A stretch of DNA of 64,000 nucleotides from Eubacteriales bacterium OttesenSCG-928-K08 (GCA_030266105.1 JAJDHH010000003.1:28722-92721); one strand, 5' to 3'; counted from the stretch's first letter, positions 1 through 8,910 are shown. Made by a program: numbers and translations. The notes: generated by a model from the letters alone, not told the origin.

Positions 1-887
1 AGCCATTCTACGAGAATGCCATTAAGGCGATGGGCCTTGAGTGCTATGGCAAGGAGCTTACCGGCGTGCAGGGCGAGCTTTTTGCAAGGAAGGTCGCCGC
101 AAAGTTTGCAGGCGCCCCCGAGCCCGGCCCGATGACCACACAAAACATCCCCGTGCGCCCGCCGGTGCTTTGCCCCGGCTGCCCGCACCGCGGTTTGTTC
201 TACATTCTTAACAAGCTTAAGCTGACGGTCGCATCCGACATCGGTTGCTACACGCTGGGCGCGCTTGCGCCGCTGGCGGCTGTTGACACCTGCATCTGCA
301 TGGGCGCTTCAATAAGCATGGCGCACGGCTTTGAAAAAGCGCGTGGCCGCGAGCAGGCAAGAAAGACCGTTGGCGTGCTGGGCGACAGCACATTCTGCCA
401 CAGCGGCATGACTGGGCTGCTCAACATGATGTACAATAGATCCGTCGGCACGATTATTGTTGCGGACAACTCCATCACCGGCATGACCGGCCACCAAAAC
501 AATCCGCTTAACGGCCTGGATATCCACGGAAATCCCGCGCCGCAGCTGGATTTGGAAATGCTCTGCAAAGCGATGGGCATTAACCATGTAGTGGTTGTTG
601 ATCCGTTCGACACGAAAGAGCTTGAGCGGGTTGTTAAGGAAGAAACCAACCGCGATGAGCTATCCGTCATCATTTCACGCCGCCCATGTGCGCTTATCAT
701 TAAGCCCACAGGCGCGCTTATGAAGTGTAATGAGGAAAAATGCAAAAACTGTGGCATGTGCATGAAGATTGGCTGCCCGGCAATCCGCAAAACGGAAACG
801 GGCGTGTATGTCGATCAAACCCAGTGCGTAGGCTGCGGCCTGTGCAGCCGCGTGTGCCCGTTTGGCGCCATGCAGCTGTCCAACTGA
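1..887 (+). CDS. iorA: Indolepyruvate:ferredoxin oxidoreductase alpha subunit, 3' part
   Basis: The reading frame is open to the left edge, so only the C-terminal half is present. It oxidatively decarboxylates aryl-pyruvates (indolepyruvate, phenylpyruvate) to aryl-acetyl-CoA and passes electrons to ferredoxin in the cytoplasm. Visible evidence: a CPGCPHRG motif, a thiamine-diphosphate region with GDSTFCHSG and DNSITGMTGHQ, and a C-terminal bacterial ferredoxin domain with two Cys sets (CxxxxCxxCxxC-type and CVGCGLCSRVCP) for two [4Fe-4S] clusters. The stop at 885-887 is followed by an AGGAG site and iorB, so the two subunits are co-translated. Confidence 0.95.
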   Translation, partial: PFYENAIKAMGLECYGKELTGVQGELFARKVAAKFAGAPEPGPMTTQNIPVRPPVLCPGCPHRGLFYILNKLKLTVASDIGCYTLGALAPLAAVDTCICMGASISMAHGFEKARGREQARKTVGVLGDSTFCHSGMTGLLNMMYNRSVGTIIVADNSITGMTGHQNNPLNGLDIHGNPAPQLDLEMLCKAMGINHVVVVDPFDTKELERVVKEETNRDELSVIISRRPCALIIKPTGALMKCNEEKCKNCGMCMKIGCPAIRKTETGVYVDQTQCVGCGLCSRVCPFGAMQLSN

Positions 888-906
888 GAAAGGAGCGTGT
901 AAGTAT

Positions 907-1482
907 ATGATTGGTATCGTAATTGTTGGCGTAGGCGGCCAGGGCACGCTTCTGGCCAGTAAAATATTAGGTACGCTGGCGCTGGAGAATAATTATGACG
1001 TGCGCGTAAGCGAAGTGCATGGCATGAGCCAGCGTGGCGGAAGTGTTGTAACCTATGTGCGCATGAGCGCGGATGAAAAGGTATATTCCACAATCGTTGA
1101 GCAGGAGCAGGCGGATGTTGTGCTGGCGTTTGAAAAGCTGGAGGCGCTGCGTGCGCTCCCCTATGTAAAACCCGAGGGCACAATGATCGTTAACACACAG
1201 GAGCTTATGCCCATGCCGGTAATAATCGGCGCGGCGGAGTATCCGGCGGACTGCATGGAGCGCATAGCTGCGGGCGCGAAAAATGTGATTGGGCTTGATG
1301 CAACAGGCATCGCGCAGGAGTGCGGCACATACCGTGCGGCCAATGTTGTGCTGCTGGGCGTGCTCGCAAAGCTTTTACCCTTCACATATGATGATTGGAT
1401 GCGTGCTGTTGAAAAGAACGTAAAACCCAAGTTCATCGACATCAACAAAGAAGCGTTCAAGCGCGGCTACGAATTCAAATAA
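907..1482 (+). CDS. iorB: Indolepyruvate:ferredoxin oxidoreductase beta subunit
   Basis: A 191-residue protein of the pyruvate ferredoxin/flavodoxin oxidoreductase gamma-type fold, the small partner of IorA. The N-terminus has a glycine-rich GVGGQG motif at about residues 8-13, then EVHGMSQRGGSV, typical of IorB. The ATG at 907 is preferred because AGGAG lies at 891-895 with 11-base spacing; an upstream in-frame codon at 862 would overlap iorA and has no site. It ends just before a hairpin terminator, so iorAB is the end of an operon. Confidence 0.94.
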   Translation: MIGIVIVGVGGQGTLLASKILGTLALENNYDVRVSEVHGMSQRGGSVVTYVRMSADEKVYSTIVEQEQADVVLAFEKLEALRALPYVKPEGTMIVNTQELMPMPVIIGAAEYPADCMERIAAGAKNVIGLDATGIAQECGTYRAANVVLLGVLAKLLPFTYDDWMRAVEKNVKPKFIDINKEAFKRGYEFK

Positions 1483-1502
1483 GAGAATATTTTCTTAAAC
1501 AA

Positions 1503-1533
1503 ACGACCCGGGATTTTATATCCCGGGCCGTTT
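1503..1533 (+). terminator. Terminator after iorAB
   Basis: CCCGGGAT (1507-1514) pairs with ATCCCGGG (1520-1527), and the stem extends outward by three pairs across one A/C mismatch. A short T-run follows. It lies 20 bases after the iorB stop. Confidence 0.75.
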
Positions 1534-1777
1534 GCTTGTGACAATGAACCCAAACAAAAATGCGTTTATATTTTGAAATCGCATGAAAACAACAAAATCA
1601 AAATCAAACAGCTTAAGCTATTCGATTTGGTGAGAGCAACCATAAGAAAAACGAAATACAGCGCATTTTGCATAGCAAACTGCATAAAAAATGAAGGCTG
1701 GCAAGAGCGCTTGCAGGAAGGTAGACGAGTTTTTTCAGTTTGATCTTATTTTGCCATAATAATGCCATATATAAAAG

Positions 1778-1851
1778 TTATCAACATTATGCACAGAGTT
1801 ATGCACCGATCCAGAAAACATTGAGCTTGTCTGTGCACAGAGTTATGCACC
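1778..1851 (+). repeat. Cluster of DnaA-box-like motifs with a 17-base direct repeat
   Basis: TTATCAACA (1778-1786), TTATGCACA (1787-1795, a full match to TTATNCACA), TTATGCACC (1799-1807) and TTATGCACC (1843-1851) share orientation. The 17-mer GCACAGAGTTATGCACC is exactly repeated at 1791-1807 and 1835-1851, 44 bases apart. The motif match is direct; DnaA binding is inference. Confidence 0.5.
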
Positions 1852-1986
1852 ACCATTTTAAGCCGATCTTATTTTGAGAAAAAATGATTTTGACGCATTC
1901 AAATTCGCAAGGTATCCTGCAAAATGTTTTTTAAAGAAAAAATCATTGTATGCAAAACTTCATTAAAAAAACGACTTGACATAGAA

Positions 1987-2020
1987 AAATCTTATGTGAA
2001 ATTGACTACGCATAAGATTT
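1987..2020. promoter_or_regulatory. Inverted repeat beside a TTGACA hexamer
   Basis: AAATCTTATG (1987-1996) and CATAAGATTT (2011-2020) are perfect 10-base arms with a 14-base spacer. TTGACA sits six bases upstream (1976-1981). The arrangement resembles an operator over a promoter for the gene at 2190, but no good -10 is obvious. Confidence 0.35.
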
Positions 2021-2137
2021 GCTTATTTGACATTATTGGATTTATTAGCTAAGCGTTACGCTTGTATCAAGAGCATATGTTTGTGCCTTACAACATGTGA
2101 AACATCGATTATATAAAACAAATATATGGCAATACTA

Positions 2138-2165
2138 GATTCTGCAACCATTCCGGTGCAGAATC
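2138..2165 (+). promoter_or_regulatory. Leader hairpin before the LytM gene
   Basis: GATTCTGCA (2138-2146) pairs perfectly with TGCAGAATC (2157-2165) around a 10-base loop, ending 11 bases before the AAGGAGG site at 2177-2183. It could be a weak terminator or an mRNA leader element. Confidence 0.45.
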
Positions 2166-2189
2166 GTTTATAATGAAGGAGGAACTATT

Positions 2190-2945
2190 GTGGATTATAA
2201 TAATCCGTCAAAATTTGGGGCCTTTAAGGAACGCGCGGCAGGCTTCCTGAAGAAACACGGTTTTTATGTTGTGCTGGGTTTATGCGCTCTTTGTGCGGGT
2301 ATAGCAGCGCTGGCGCATTACCTTCCCGGGTCGGGGCAAACACAGGCGCCCACACCCACCCAACAATTAGCGCAGCAGGTTGGGCAAAGTGATGATGAGC
2401 GGCTAAAGGATGTTGTTGAGCTTGCTACCCCAACGCCGACAATAACACAAAGCCCTCAAAGCACACCTGATGAGCCTCCAGCAGCAACACCAAAGCAGCC
2501 CGAAAAAGCGGTTTCGGCAGCAAAAGCGCCCAATAAGGCGGCAGCGCCTGTGGAGGGTAAGGTTATTTGGGGTTACGCTGTGGACACGCTGCTGTATTCA
2601 AAAACGCTCGATCAGTGGACGACTCATGAAGGCGTTGATATCGCTGCAAAACTGGGCGCAGCGGTAAAGGCTGTTCGTGGCGGGACGATACAAAAGGTAT
2701 ATGAGGATAATTCGCTTGGCATAACCGTTACGGTCTTGCACGATGATGGTGTTTTGAGTCTCTACGCTAACCTTGCAAAGGATCCGCCGGTCAAAGCGGG
2801 GCAGCTTGTAAACGCAGGCGATACGCTTGGTGAAGTGGGGGAGAGCGCAGTAAGTGAATGCGGGCTTGAGCCACACCTGCATTTTGCGCTTTACAAAAAA
2901 GAAACACCTTTAGACCCTTATGAGCATGTTCTGTTAGGCAAATAG
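2190..2945 (+). CDS. SpoIIQ-like M23 (LytM) peptidase, membrane-anchored
   Basis: A 251-residue protein: short basic N-terminus, one membrane segment (about 25-45), a Thr/Pro/Ala-rich linker (about 50-120) and a C-terminal M23 LytM domain. Zinc-site residues look intact: H146 and D150 in HEGVD, and H229/H231 in PHLHF. Layout and length match stage II sporulation protein Q-type proteins, which sit in the forespore membrane; in clostridia these keep zinc ligands, unlike Bacillus SpoIIQ. Start is GTG at 2190 with AAGGAGG 6 bases upstream. It could instead be a general wall endopeptidase, since no spoIIIA genes are nearby. Confidence 0.82.
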   Translation: MDYNNPSKFGAFKERAAGFLKKHGFYVVLGLCALCAGIAALAHYLPGSGQTQAPTPTQQLAQQVGQSDDERLKDVVELATPTPTITQSPQSTPDEPPAATPKQPEKAVSAAKAPNKAAAPVEGKVIWGYAVDTLLYSKTLDQWTTHEGVDIAAKLGAAVKAVRGGTIQKVYEDNSLGITVTVLHDDGVLSLYANLAKDPPVKAGQLVNAGDTLGEVGESAVSECGLEPHLHFALYKKETPLDPYEHVLLGK

Positions 2946-3004
2946 TCGCTTGGAATAAAACGGCCGGGCCTTGTTGGCGGCAAACAAAAAAGGAGGAATA
3001 GAAT

Positions 3005-4426
3005 ATGAAGCGGTTAAGGTATGTTTTGGCTCTGATTTTACTGTTGTGTATTGCACTTTCGTTGGCGCCTGTGGCATTAGCACAGGGAACAGCAGGTTAT
3101 GTCAAAGCAACAAGCAGCACGCAAATTCGTGAATCTGCGAATGGCGAAAGCATTGGAACGTTCCCTAAGGGTGAAATTGCGCAGGCGCTAAGCTCATCCG
3201 GTTCGTGGACTATGATTAATTACAATGGAACGATGGGTTATGTCCTGACTTCTAAGGTAAGCGTTTATACCGGAGCCGTTTCAGACAATGTGGTATCCTC
3301 AGTGAATGTAACATCCTCCAGCAATAAAAACACAGCCGTTGCAACGGCAACTGTGAACATACGCAAAGGCCCCGGCACCAACTATTCAAAGCTGGGCCAG
3401 CTTAAAAAAGGCGATACTGTCAGCGTTGTTGGTGAGGTTTCGGGCTGGACGATTATCGATTGGAAGGATGGCGTTGCATATGTCAGCTCCAAATATTTAA
3501 AGTCGGGCGGCACAGGCAGCGCATCCACCACTGTGATTTATGTAGAAGCCTTGCAAAAAGCAACAATTCACTCAGGGCCAAGCTCGGCAAACCGGGTTGT
3601 GGAAACCATGGAAAAAAACGAGCAGGCGGAGTATATTTCCACTTACGGCAGCTATTATAAGGTTTCGTTTAATGGTAGCACGGGTTATGTAAACGCGGGT
3701 AATGTTACGATTGTTGGCGGTGTGCCGGAAGCTACGCAAGGCAGAAGCTGCTTTGCCATTAAGACTGCCCGTGTGTTTAACGGCACCGGAACAAATGCAA
3801 AGGCATATACCTACATGCTTGCGGGTGACGGCGCACAGCTTGTAAGCTCAAACGATACATGGACATGTGTGTATTACAAGGGAAAAACAGGATATGTCTA
3901 TTCGGATAATGTCGTCAAGGTAACGGGCACAGGAACATATTCCGTTTCGGATATCGGCAAATGGTATTATGCTAACGCCAGCAAAACAATGGCGTACTCC
4001 ATTCCTTTGGAGAGCAGCAAATATAGAACGGGCTACCTCGATTATAACGAGGAGGTGTGGGCGTTTAGCGGCAACAGCTATTGGACAAAGGTATACATAA
4101 ACGGCAAGCAGATGTTTGTGCCCACAGCTAACCTTAGCAGCCGCCCGCTTTCCGGCAGCGGAATAAGCGCCGGCAAATATTTTGCGGGTGAGGTTTTGAG
4201 AATCAAGGCGTGGGGCGGTGCGAGTGTGTACACAAGCACGCTTGGCCACCTTTATGTGCCGGAGGGAGAAAACACCGCTTACGGAGAGATTTTGCGCGGC
4301 ACGCGCGTAACAGTAATGCGCACGCACGGCAATTACATTATGGTGTGCTGGGTTGAGGATCGCGATGAGCCCGCAAACAAATACCGCATGCACGTAGGGT
4401 TTATTCTTGAAGAAACTGTAGAATAG
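3005..4426 (+). CDS. Secreted multi-SH3b wall-binding protein
   Basis: A 473-residue exported protein with a Sec signal peptide (about 1-26, ending ALA). It carries at least four bacterial SH3 repeats (about 33-85, 113-167, 177-235, 245-305), recognisable by the IRxGPGTxYSxLGxLxKG and GYV pattern, then a degenerate module with GYLDYNEEVW and a unique C-terminal domain. No catalytic motif is visible, so it probably binds peptidoglycan. AGGAGG precedes the ATG at 3005. It is followed by a clear paralogue at 4614, suggesting tandem duplication. Confidence 0.85.
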   Translation: MKRLRYVLALILLLCIALSLAPVALAQGTAGYVKATSSTQIRESANGESIGTFPKGEIAQALSSSGSWTMINYNGTMGYVLTSKVSVYTGAVSDNVVSSVNVTSSSNKNTAVATATVNIRKGPGTNYSKLGQLKKGDTVSVVGEVSGWTIIDWKDGVAYVSSKYLKSGGTGSASTTVIYVEALQKATIHSGPSSANRVVETMEKNEQAEYISTYGSYYKVSFNGSTGYVNAGNVTIVGGVPEATQGRSCFAIKTARVFNGTGTNAKAYTYMLAGDGAQLVSSNDTWTCVYYKGKTGYVYSDNVVKVTGTGTYSVSDIGKWYYANASKTMAYSIPLESSKYRTGYLDYNEEVWAFSGNSYWTKVYINGKQMFVPTANLSSRPLSGSGISAGKYFAGEVLRIKAWGGASVYTSTLGHLYVPEGENTAYGEILRGTRVTVMRTHGNYIMVCWVEDRDEPANKYRMHVGFILEETVE

Positions 4427-4521
4427 CCAGGGGAATGGGCAACAATTCCAGATTTCCCTTTTGACACATGAATATTGTATGAACTTTGTGCCGTTTGGTT
4501 TTTTTGATGGTGCGGAAGCTG

Positions 4522-4527
4522 TATAAT
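4522..4527 (+). promoter_or_regulatory. Putative -10 box for the second SH3b gene
   Basis: TATAAT at 4522-4527 lies about 85 bases before the ATG at 4614. No convincing -35 is seen at the right distance. Confidence 0.35.
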
Positions 4528-4613
4528 AGAATTGGTCAAAGGTGATGCTATATGCAAAACCATTGAATGGATGGTTAAGGGATAATGTCAAAACGCAAAG
4601 GAGGCATTTCAAC

Positions 4614-6356
4614 ATGAAAAACAACAAACTGCGCCGGAGTTTGGCGCTTGCGCTTTTGTTTGCGCTGGTGCTTGCGGTTGCCGCGCCAGCGCTTGCGGCA
4701 AGCTATGTAACGGCAACGCAATCTTGCATGGTTAGAAGCGCGGCCAACTCCTCGGCAAGCATTTTAGGTACATTAAAAAAAGGCTCCACAGTCGAGAAGC
4801 TGGGAACCTCGGGTAATTGGACCAAGGTCGTTTTTAATGGCAAAACAGGCTATGTTTTAACGTCGTATGTGTCGTCCAGCGGCGATTCGAGCAGCTCCGA
4901 CAGTTCGAGCAGCTCCGGCAGCGCAACAAACGTTAAGGGAAGCACGGTTTATGCAACATCAACCGTGAATGTCAGGAGCGGGCCAAGCACCAGCTACAAA
5001 ATCCTTGGCGAATTATACAAGGGCGAAGCTGCAAGCAAGCTGGGTGAGGTTTCCGGCTGGACGATTATCGATTGGAACGGGGGCACGGCATATGTCAGCT
5101 CCAGTTATCTTTCAAGCTCATCATCAGGAAACTCAGGCGATTCCGGCAGCTCCTCAAAAGTTTGGGTAGAGGCCACTACCGGCGTTAACGTGCGCAGCGG
5201 CCCCGGCACAAGCTATTCAATCATCGGCGGCCTTGAGCGTGGGGATACCGTGCAGAAGCTGGGAACATCCGGCAACTGGACAAAGGTATACTATTACGGC
5301 AAAACCGCGTATGTCAGCAGCTCGTATCTACGCTCTGTTTCATCCGGCAACGGCTCAGATCAGGGCTCAACGAACACACACAACCGCATATACGCCTATG
5401 AAGATGACACGGCCATACGCTCAGGCCCCGGCACGGGTTACCGTGTGATCGGCTATATGGACGCGGGAGATTATCTCACATACACAAGCACGAGCGGTTC
5501 CTGGTATAAGGTAAGCTACGGCGGTTATTCCTCAGCGTATGTGCGCATGTCCGATGTGTATCTGTATGGTTCGAGCTCCGGCTCAGGCGGCGGCTCAGTT
5601 TCAAGCGGCAGTGTTGTGTTTGCAACAAGCAACTCAAGGGTTTACTCTCGTGCTTCGACAAGCGCAAGCTCGCTTGGTTACCTTTATCAGGGCGATAGCG
5701 CCAGGGTGATTAGCTCCAGCGGCAGCTGGTGCACAATAAGTTTTGATGGGCAAACAGGTTATGTGCAGACCAGCCGTGTCGAGGTTGTGAGCGGCACAGG
5801 CGCCTACACCTATAGCAGATATAACAGATTCCTTTACGCGCAGTACAGCAGAGTCTATTGCTATAGTGTGCCGCAGGCGTTGACGACTTATCGTGTAGGT
5901 TACCTTGACAGAAACGAAAGCGTATACGTGCTTGAGCAAAACGGCTACTGGGCAAAGATTGATATTGATGGCGAAGTAATGTTCGTTTACTGGAGCGATT
6001 TAGGCAGCTACCGTTCAGGTGGCAGCTCAGGTTCCGGCAGCTCAGGTAGTTCCGGCAGCTCGGGCTCGAGCAGTGCAAACACATATTATGTTGGCAGAAC
6101 TGTGTATATCGCCAATTATGTGGATGCGCCAACGTACGCCAACCACTATAATAACGATGCTTTTAAGTATAAAAAATACAACAGCAATGTTGAAGAAGTG
6201 TATGGCAATTTAAAATATCAGTCTGCCGTTGTGGTTTCCAAAACACCGGTTGGCAGCCGCGTTGAGGTTAGATGGTACGACAGCAACGCACGCGGAAACC
6301 TGTTTGCGTATGTAGATATTGATGATATTTCAACGACAAGGCCGACAAGAAAATAA
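4614..6356 (+). CDS. Secreted protein with six SH3b-like repeats
   Basis: A 580-residue exported protein with a signal peptide (about 1-27, APALA). Five good SH3b repeats are separated by Ser/Gly linkers, then a degenerate sixth (YRVGYLDRNESV) shared with the upstream paralogue, another Ser/Gly linker, and a unique C-terminal domain of about 90 residues. The ATG at 4614 is chosen over an in-frame ATG at 4542 because AAAGGAGG (4597-4604) precedes it and the signal peptide starts there. Likely a non-catalytic wall-binding protein. A strong terminator follows. Confidence 0.86.
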   Translation: MKNNKLRRSLALALLFALVLAVAAPALAASYVTATQSCMVRSAANSSASILGTLKKGSTVEKLGTSGNWTKVVFNGKTGYVLTSYVSSSGDSSSSDSSSSSGSATNVKGSTVYATSTVNVRSGPSTSYKILGELYKGEAASKLGEVSGWTIIDWNGGTAYVSSSYLSSSSSGNSGDSGSSSKVWVEATTGVNVRSGPGTSYSIIGGLERGDTVQKLGTSGNWTKVYYYGKTAYVSSSYLRSVSSGNGSDQGSTNTHNRIYAYEDDTAIRSGPGTGYRVIGYMDAGDYLTYTSTSGSWYKVSYGGYSSAYVRMSDVYLYGSSSGSGGGSVSSGSVVFATSNSRVYSRASTSASSLGYLYQGDSARVISSSGSWCTISFDGQTGYVQTSRVEVVSGTGAYTYSRYNRFLYAQYSRVYCYSVPQALTTYRVGYLDRNESVYVLEQNGYWAKIDIDGEVMFVYWSDLGSYRSGGSSGSGSSGSSGSSGSSSANTYYVGRTVYIANYVDAPTYANHYNNDAFKYKKYNSNVEEVYGNLKYQSAVVVSKTPVGSRVEVRWYDSNARGNLFAYVDIDDISTTRPTRK

Positions 6357-6383
6357 CGCACATAAGCAAAGCAACTAAAAAGC

Positions 6384-6412
6384 AAAAAGCCGCCCTCTTA
6401 GGGCGGCTTTTT
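6384..6412 (+). terminator. Terminator after the SH3b pair
   Basis: AAAAAGCCGCCCT (6384-6396) pairs with AGGGCGGCTTTTT (6400-6412) around a 3-base loop, with the T-run built into the stem. Confidence 0.92.
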
Positions 6413-6511
6413 GTTGCGGATCAGCATTATAAGCCGATAATCATATGCTTTGGTTGACAGGGACGAGCGAAAATGCTAGCATCAAATAGAAAAAACAAGG
6501 AGGGTATTCTA

Positions 6512-6895
6512 ATGTCAAAAACAATTATAGCAGCAAGCAACGCGCCCGCGGCTTTGGGCCCCTACAACCACGCGATTGAAGCAAACGGCTTTGTGTTTAC
6601 ATCCGGTCAGCTGGGTGTTGATCCTGCAACAGGGGCGCTCGCCGATTCTGCGGAGGATCAGGCACGCCTGGCGTTCAAAAACATCGTAAACATATTGGAA
6701 GCTGCTGGCTGCACGCTTAAAGATGTGGTCAAATGCACTGTTTTTTTGACAGATTTGAATGATTTTGCAGCGGTCAACGCAATTTATGCTGAAGCCTTTG
6801 GTTCGGATTTCCCTGCACGCTCCTGCTTCGAGGTTTCAAAGCTGCCCGCCGGCGCAAAGGTAGAAATTGAGAGCATTGCCGCAAAACCCCAATAA
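6512..6895 (+). CDS. ridA: RidA family enamine/imine deaminase
   Basis: A 127-residue protein of the RidA (YjgF/YER057c) family, normal length. It hydrolyses reactive enamines and imines, such as 2-aminoacrylate released by PLP enzymes, in the cytoplasm as a trimer. The signature is present: R103 in FPARS and E118 in KVEIE, matching the substrate carboxylate-binding Arg and catalytic Glu. The ATG at 6512 is chosen because AAGGAGGG sits just upstream; the open frame extends to 6473 without a ribosome site. It appears monocistronic. Confidence 0.95.
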   Translation: MSKTIIAASNAPAALGPYNHAIEANGFVFTSGQLGVDPATGALADSAEDQARLAFKNIVNILEAAGCTLKDVVKCTVFLTDLNDFAAVNAIYAEAFGSDFPARSCFEVSKLPAGAKVEIESIAAKPQ

Positions 6896-6957
6896 AAGAG
6901 CGCCGGAAGATTTTTATTGCAAATTTAAGAAAAATTCACGAAATAATGTCTGAATGA

Positions 6958-6966
6958 TGCTATAAT
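6958..6966 (+). promoter_or_regulatory. Extended -10 promoter for the NlpC/P60 gene
   Basis: TGCTATAAT is a perfect extended -10 about 65 bases before the ATG at 7031. The -35 region is weak. Confidence 0.5.
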
Positions 6967-7030
6967 GTGTATAGATTATTCGCATTAACAGCAATGCCGC
7001 AAATACCGATAAAGGATTTTTGCTTTATTT

Positions 7031-8884
7031 ATGGTTCAAAAGAAAAAAGGTCGCGATGTCAAAACTCATATCGTTAAGCGCAATGTGGAAGAAAAAACAC
7101 AAAAGCGCTCTTCACGCAGCCGCGTGTTTTCACGGGCTGCAAAGGTAAAGTCACGCGCGTTTTTTTCGAGGTTGGGCCGCAAAATACGTGCGCTTATGGC
7201 ACGAATACGCAAGTTCCTTAGCATGTTTTTAGCGCAGCTGAAAAAAGGCTCGGCGTCAGCGATTGTGGCGCTTGCGGTGGTTGTTATCTTAGTGGTCGGT
7301 GTTCCTTTAACGATTGTCCTGTCCTCAGCTCAAAAGGAAAAACAAAATACTGCCCCAGTCGTGATTGCGGCGCAGGGTGGCGTGGAGTTGGATGCGCCGT
7401 TGCTTGTGGGCTTGCCGGTTTCGGATACGGGGGTTGGCGCGGAAATTACACCTACGCCATTGCCCACCCCAACGCCTGAACCGCACCCCAACAAGGGGGA
7501 TGTGCTCTCCCGCGGAATAAGCGCGGAGGTTGTTGCTGAAATTCAAGAACGATTGATGGATCTGGGATACATGGATCCTGATGAACCGACCACCTATTTT
7601 GGGCCGATCACAAAGGATTCGGTAATGCTGTTCCAACGCAAAAACGGCCTTAAGGAAGACGGTTACGTTGGGCAGGCAACCTACGAGCTTTTGATGTCGG
7701 ACGAAGCGAAGGTTTATGTTGTTTCATCGGGAGATAGCGGCTCGGATGTTGAGAGCCTGCAGGTGCGCTTGCGCGAGCTTGGTTATATCGATAAAGCAAC
7801 CGGCAACTTTGGCGATGAAACCGAAGCGGCAGTCAAACAGTTCCAAGAGCGTAACGGCCTTTATGCCGATGGCAAAGTGGGCGAGATGACCCGTGAAATG
7901 CTCTATAGCGAGGATGCTAAGGCTCAATACTTTGAAAAAGGCGTTGAAAACGAGAAGATACGCTCCTACCAAAAGCGCTTAACAAAGCTCGGTTATTATG
8001 CTGGCGATGCGGATGGCAAGTTTGGCAAGGGAACTGAAGAAGCGGTCAAGCTTTTTCAGGATAGCCACGGTTTGATTGCAGATGGTTACATTGGCCCGCA
8101 GACAGTTTCGCTGCTGATGTCTAACGATGCTCAGGCGTACGCAATTCAGTTTGGCATGAGCGGCAAAAACGTTGAAGCCGTGCAGCAACGCCTTAAAGAG
8201 CTTGGTTACCTTAGCGGAAGCAGTTCTGTTGATGGCCGCTTTATGAGCGGCACTGAAGCGGCTGTGCGCGCCTTCCAGGAGCGCAACAGCATGACTGTGG
8301 ATGGTAAGGTTGGCAAAAATACACTTGCCGCACTTAACTCTTCCAGCGCGAAAAAGGCAAGCTCAGGCAGCAGCTCGTCGGGTAGCTCAGGCAGTTCATC
8401 GGGTAACTCGGGCAGCTCAGGCAGTTCCGGTAGCTCGGGCAGTTCAGGCAGCTCTGGAAGTTCGTCAGGCTCCGGCAGCTCATCAGGTTCAGGCGGTTCA
8501 TCCGTCAGCAGCGGAGCAAGCCTGGAAGCCTTCATCTCGGTGGCAAAATCCAAGCTGGGCAGCAAATACGTTAAAGCAGGCAAGGGTCCCAACACATTCG
8601 ATTGTTCTGGCTTTGTGTATTGGTGCCTCAATCAGGCGGGGGTAAAGCAGGCATACATGACCTCCAGCGCATGGCAAAAAACCACAAAGTATCAGCGCAT
8701 ATCCAGCATGAACAGCTTGCAGCGCGGGGATGTGGTGAGCTTCAAGGGCCACGTGGGAATATACCTTGGCGGCGGTCAAATGATCGATGCTTCCTCAGGT
8801 GAAGGAAAGGTTCGCATTTGCAGCAACATCCAAGGCAGCTCCTATTGGAAAAAGCACTTTGTTTGCGGATACAGGATATTCTAG
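7031..8884 (+). CDS. Membrane-anchored NlpC/P60 peptidoglycan hydrolase with four PG-binding repeats
   Basis: A 617-residue protein: very basic cytoplasmic N-terminus (1-80), membrane helix (about 82-104), Pro/Thr-rich stretch, four PG_binding_1 repeats (about 160-225, 235-296, 300-365, 375-440), a Ser/Gly linker (about 440-495) and a C-terminal NlpC/P60 domain. The catalytic Cys is C525 in FDCSGF and the His is H574 in KGHVGIY. The domain is expected to cleave peptide stems of peptidoglycan outside the membrane. An AAAGGA site lies unusually far (about 15 bases) from the ATG, so the start is slightly uncertain. Confidence 0.9.
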   Translation: MVQKKKGRDVKTHIVKRNVEEKTQKRSSRSRVFSRAAKVKSRAFFSRLGRKIRALMARIRKFLSMFLAQLKKGSASAIVALAVVVILVVGVPLTIVLSSAQKEKQNTAPVVIAAQGGVELDAPLLVGLPVSDTGVGAEITPTPLPTPTPEPHPNKGDVLSRGISAEVVAEIQERLMDLGYMDPDEPTTYFGPITKDSVMLFQRKNGLKEDGYVGQATYELLMSDEAKVYVVSSGDSGSDVESLQVRLRELGYIDKATGNFGDETEAAVKQFQERNGLYADGKVGEMTREMLYSEDAKAQYFEKGVENEKIRSYQKRLTKLGYYAGDADGKFGKGTEEAVKLFQDSHGLIADGYIGPQTVSLLMSNDAQAYAIQFGMSGKNVEAVQQRLKELGYLSGSSSVDGRFMSGTEAAVRAFQERNSMTVDGKVGKNTLAALNSSSAKKASSGSSSSGSSGSSSGNSGSSGSSGSSGSSGSSGSSSGSGSSSGSGGSSVSSGASLEAFISVAKSKLGSKYVKAGKGPNTFDCSGFVYWCLNQAGVKQAYMTSSAWQKTTKYQRISSMNSLQRGDVVSFKGHVGIYLGGGQMIDASSGEGKVRICSNIQGSSYWKKHFVCGYRIF

Positions 8885-8910
8885 TAAACAATTATGGGAT
8901 TACACAAAAC

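Larger units (their letters stand above)
1534..2189. other. Long AT-rich intergenic region
   Basis: I see no convincing gene in this stretch. It holds a cluster of DnaA-box-like 9-mers (1778-1851), a repeated 12-mer GATCTTATTTTG (1742-1753 and 1865-1876), a TTGACA hexamer at 1976-1981 next to a 10-base inverted repeat (1987-1996/2011-2020), and a hairpin just before the next gene (2138-2165). It is much more AT-rich than its neighbours. Regulatory or replication-related function is possible but unproven. Confidence 0.6.

Noticed and set aside
2169..2174. TATAAT as -10 of the LytM gene
   Set aside because: It lies only 16 bases before the start and inside the ribosome site region, too close for a normal leader; no -35 at the right distance because of the hairpin.
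8360..8520. Short direct repeats that might be a CRISPR or satellite
   Set aside because: The period follows codons of a Ser/Gly linker inside a real gene; no spacers of constant length.
8206..8631. Minus-strand frame with Pro-Glu-Leu repeats
   Set aside because: It is the mirror of the Ser/Gly linker codons of the NlpC/P60 protein.
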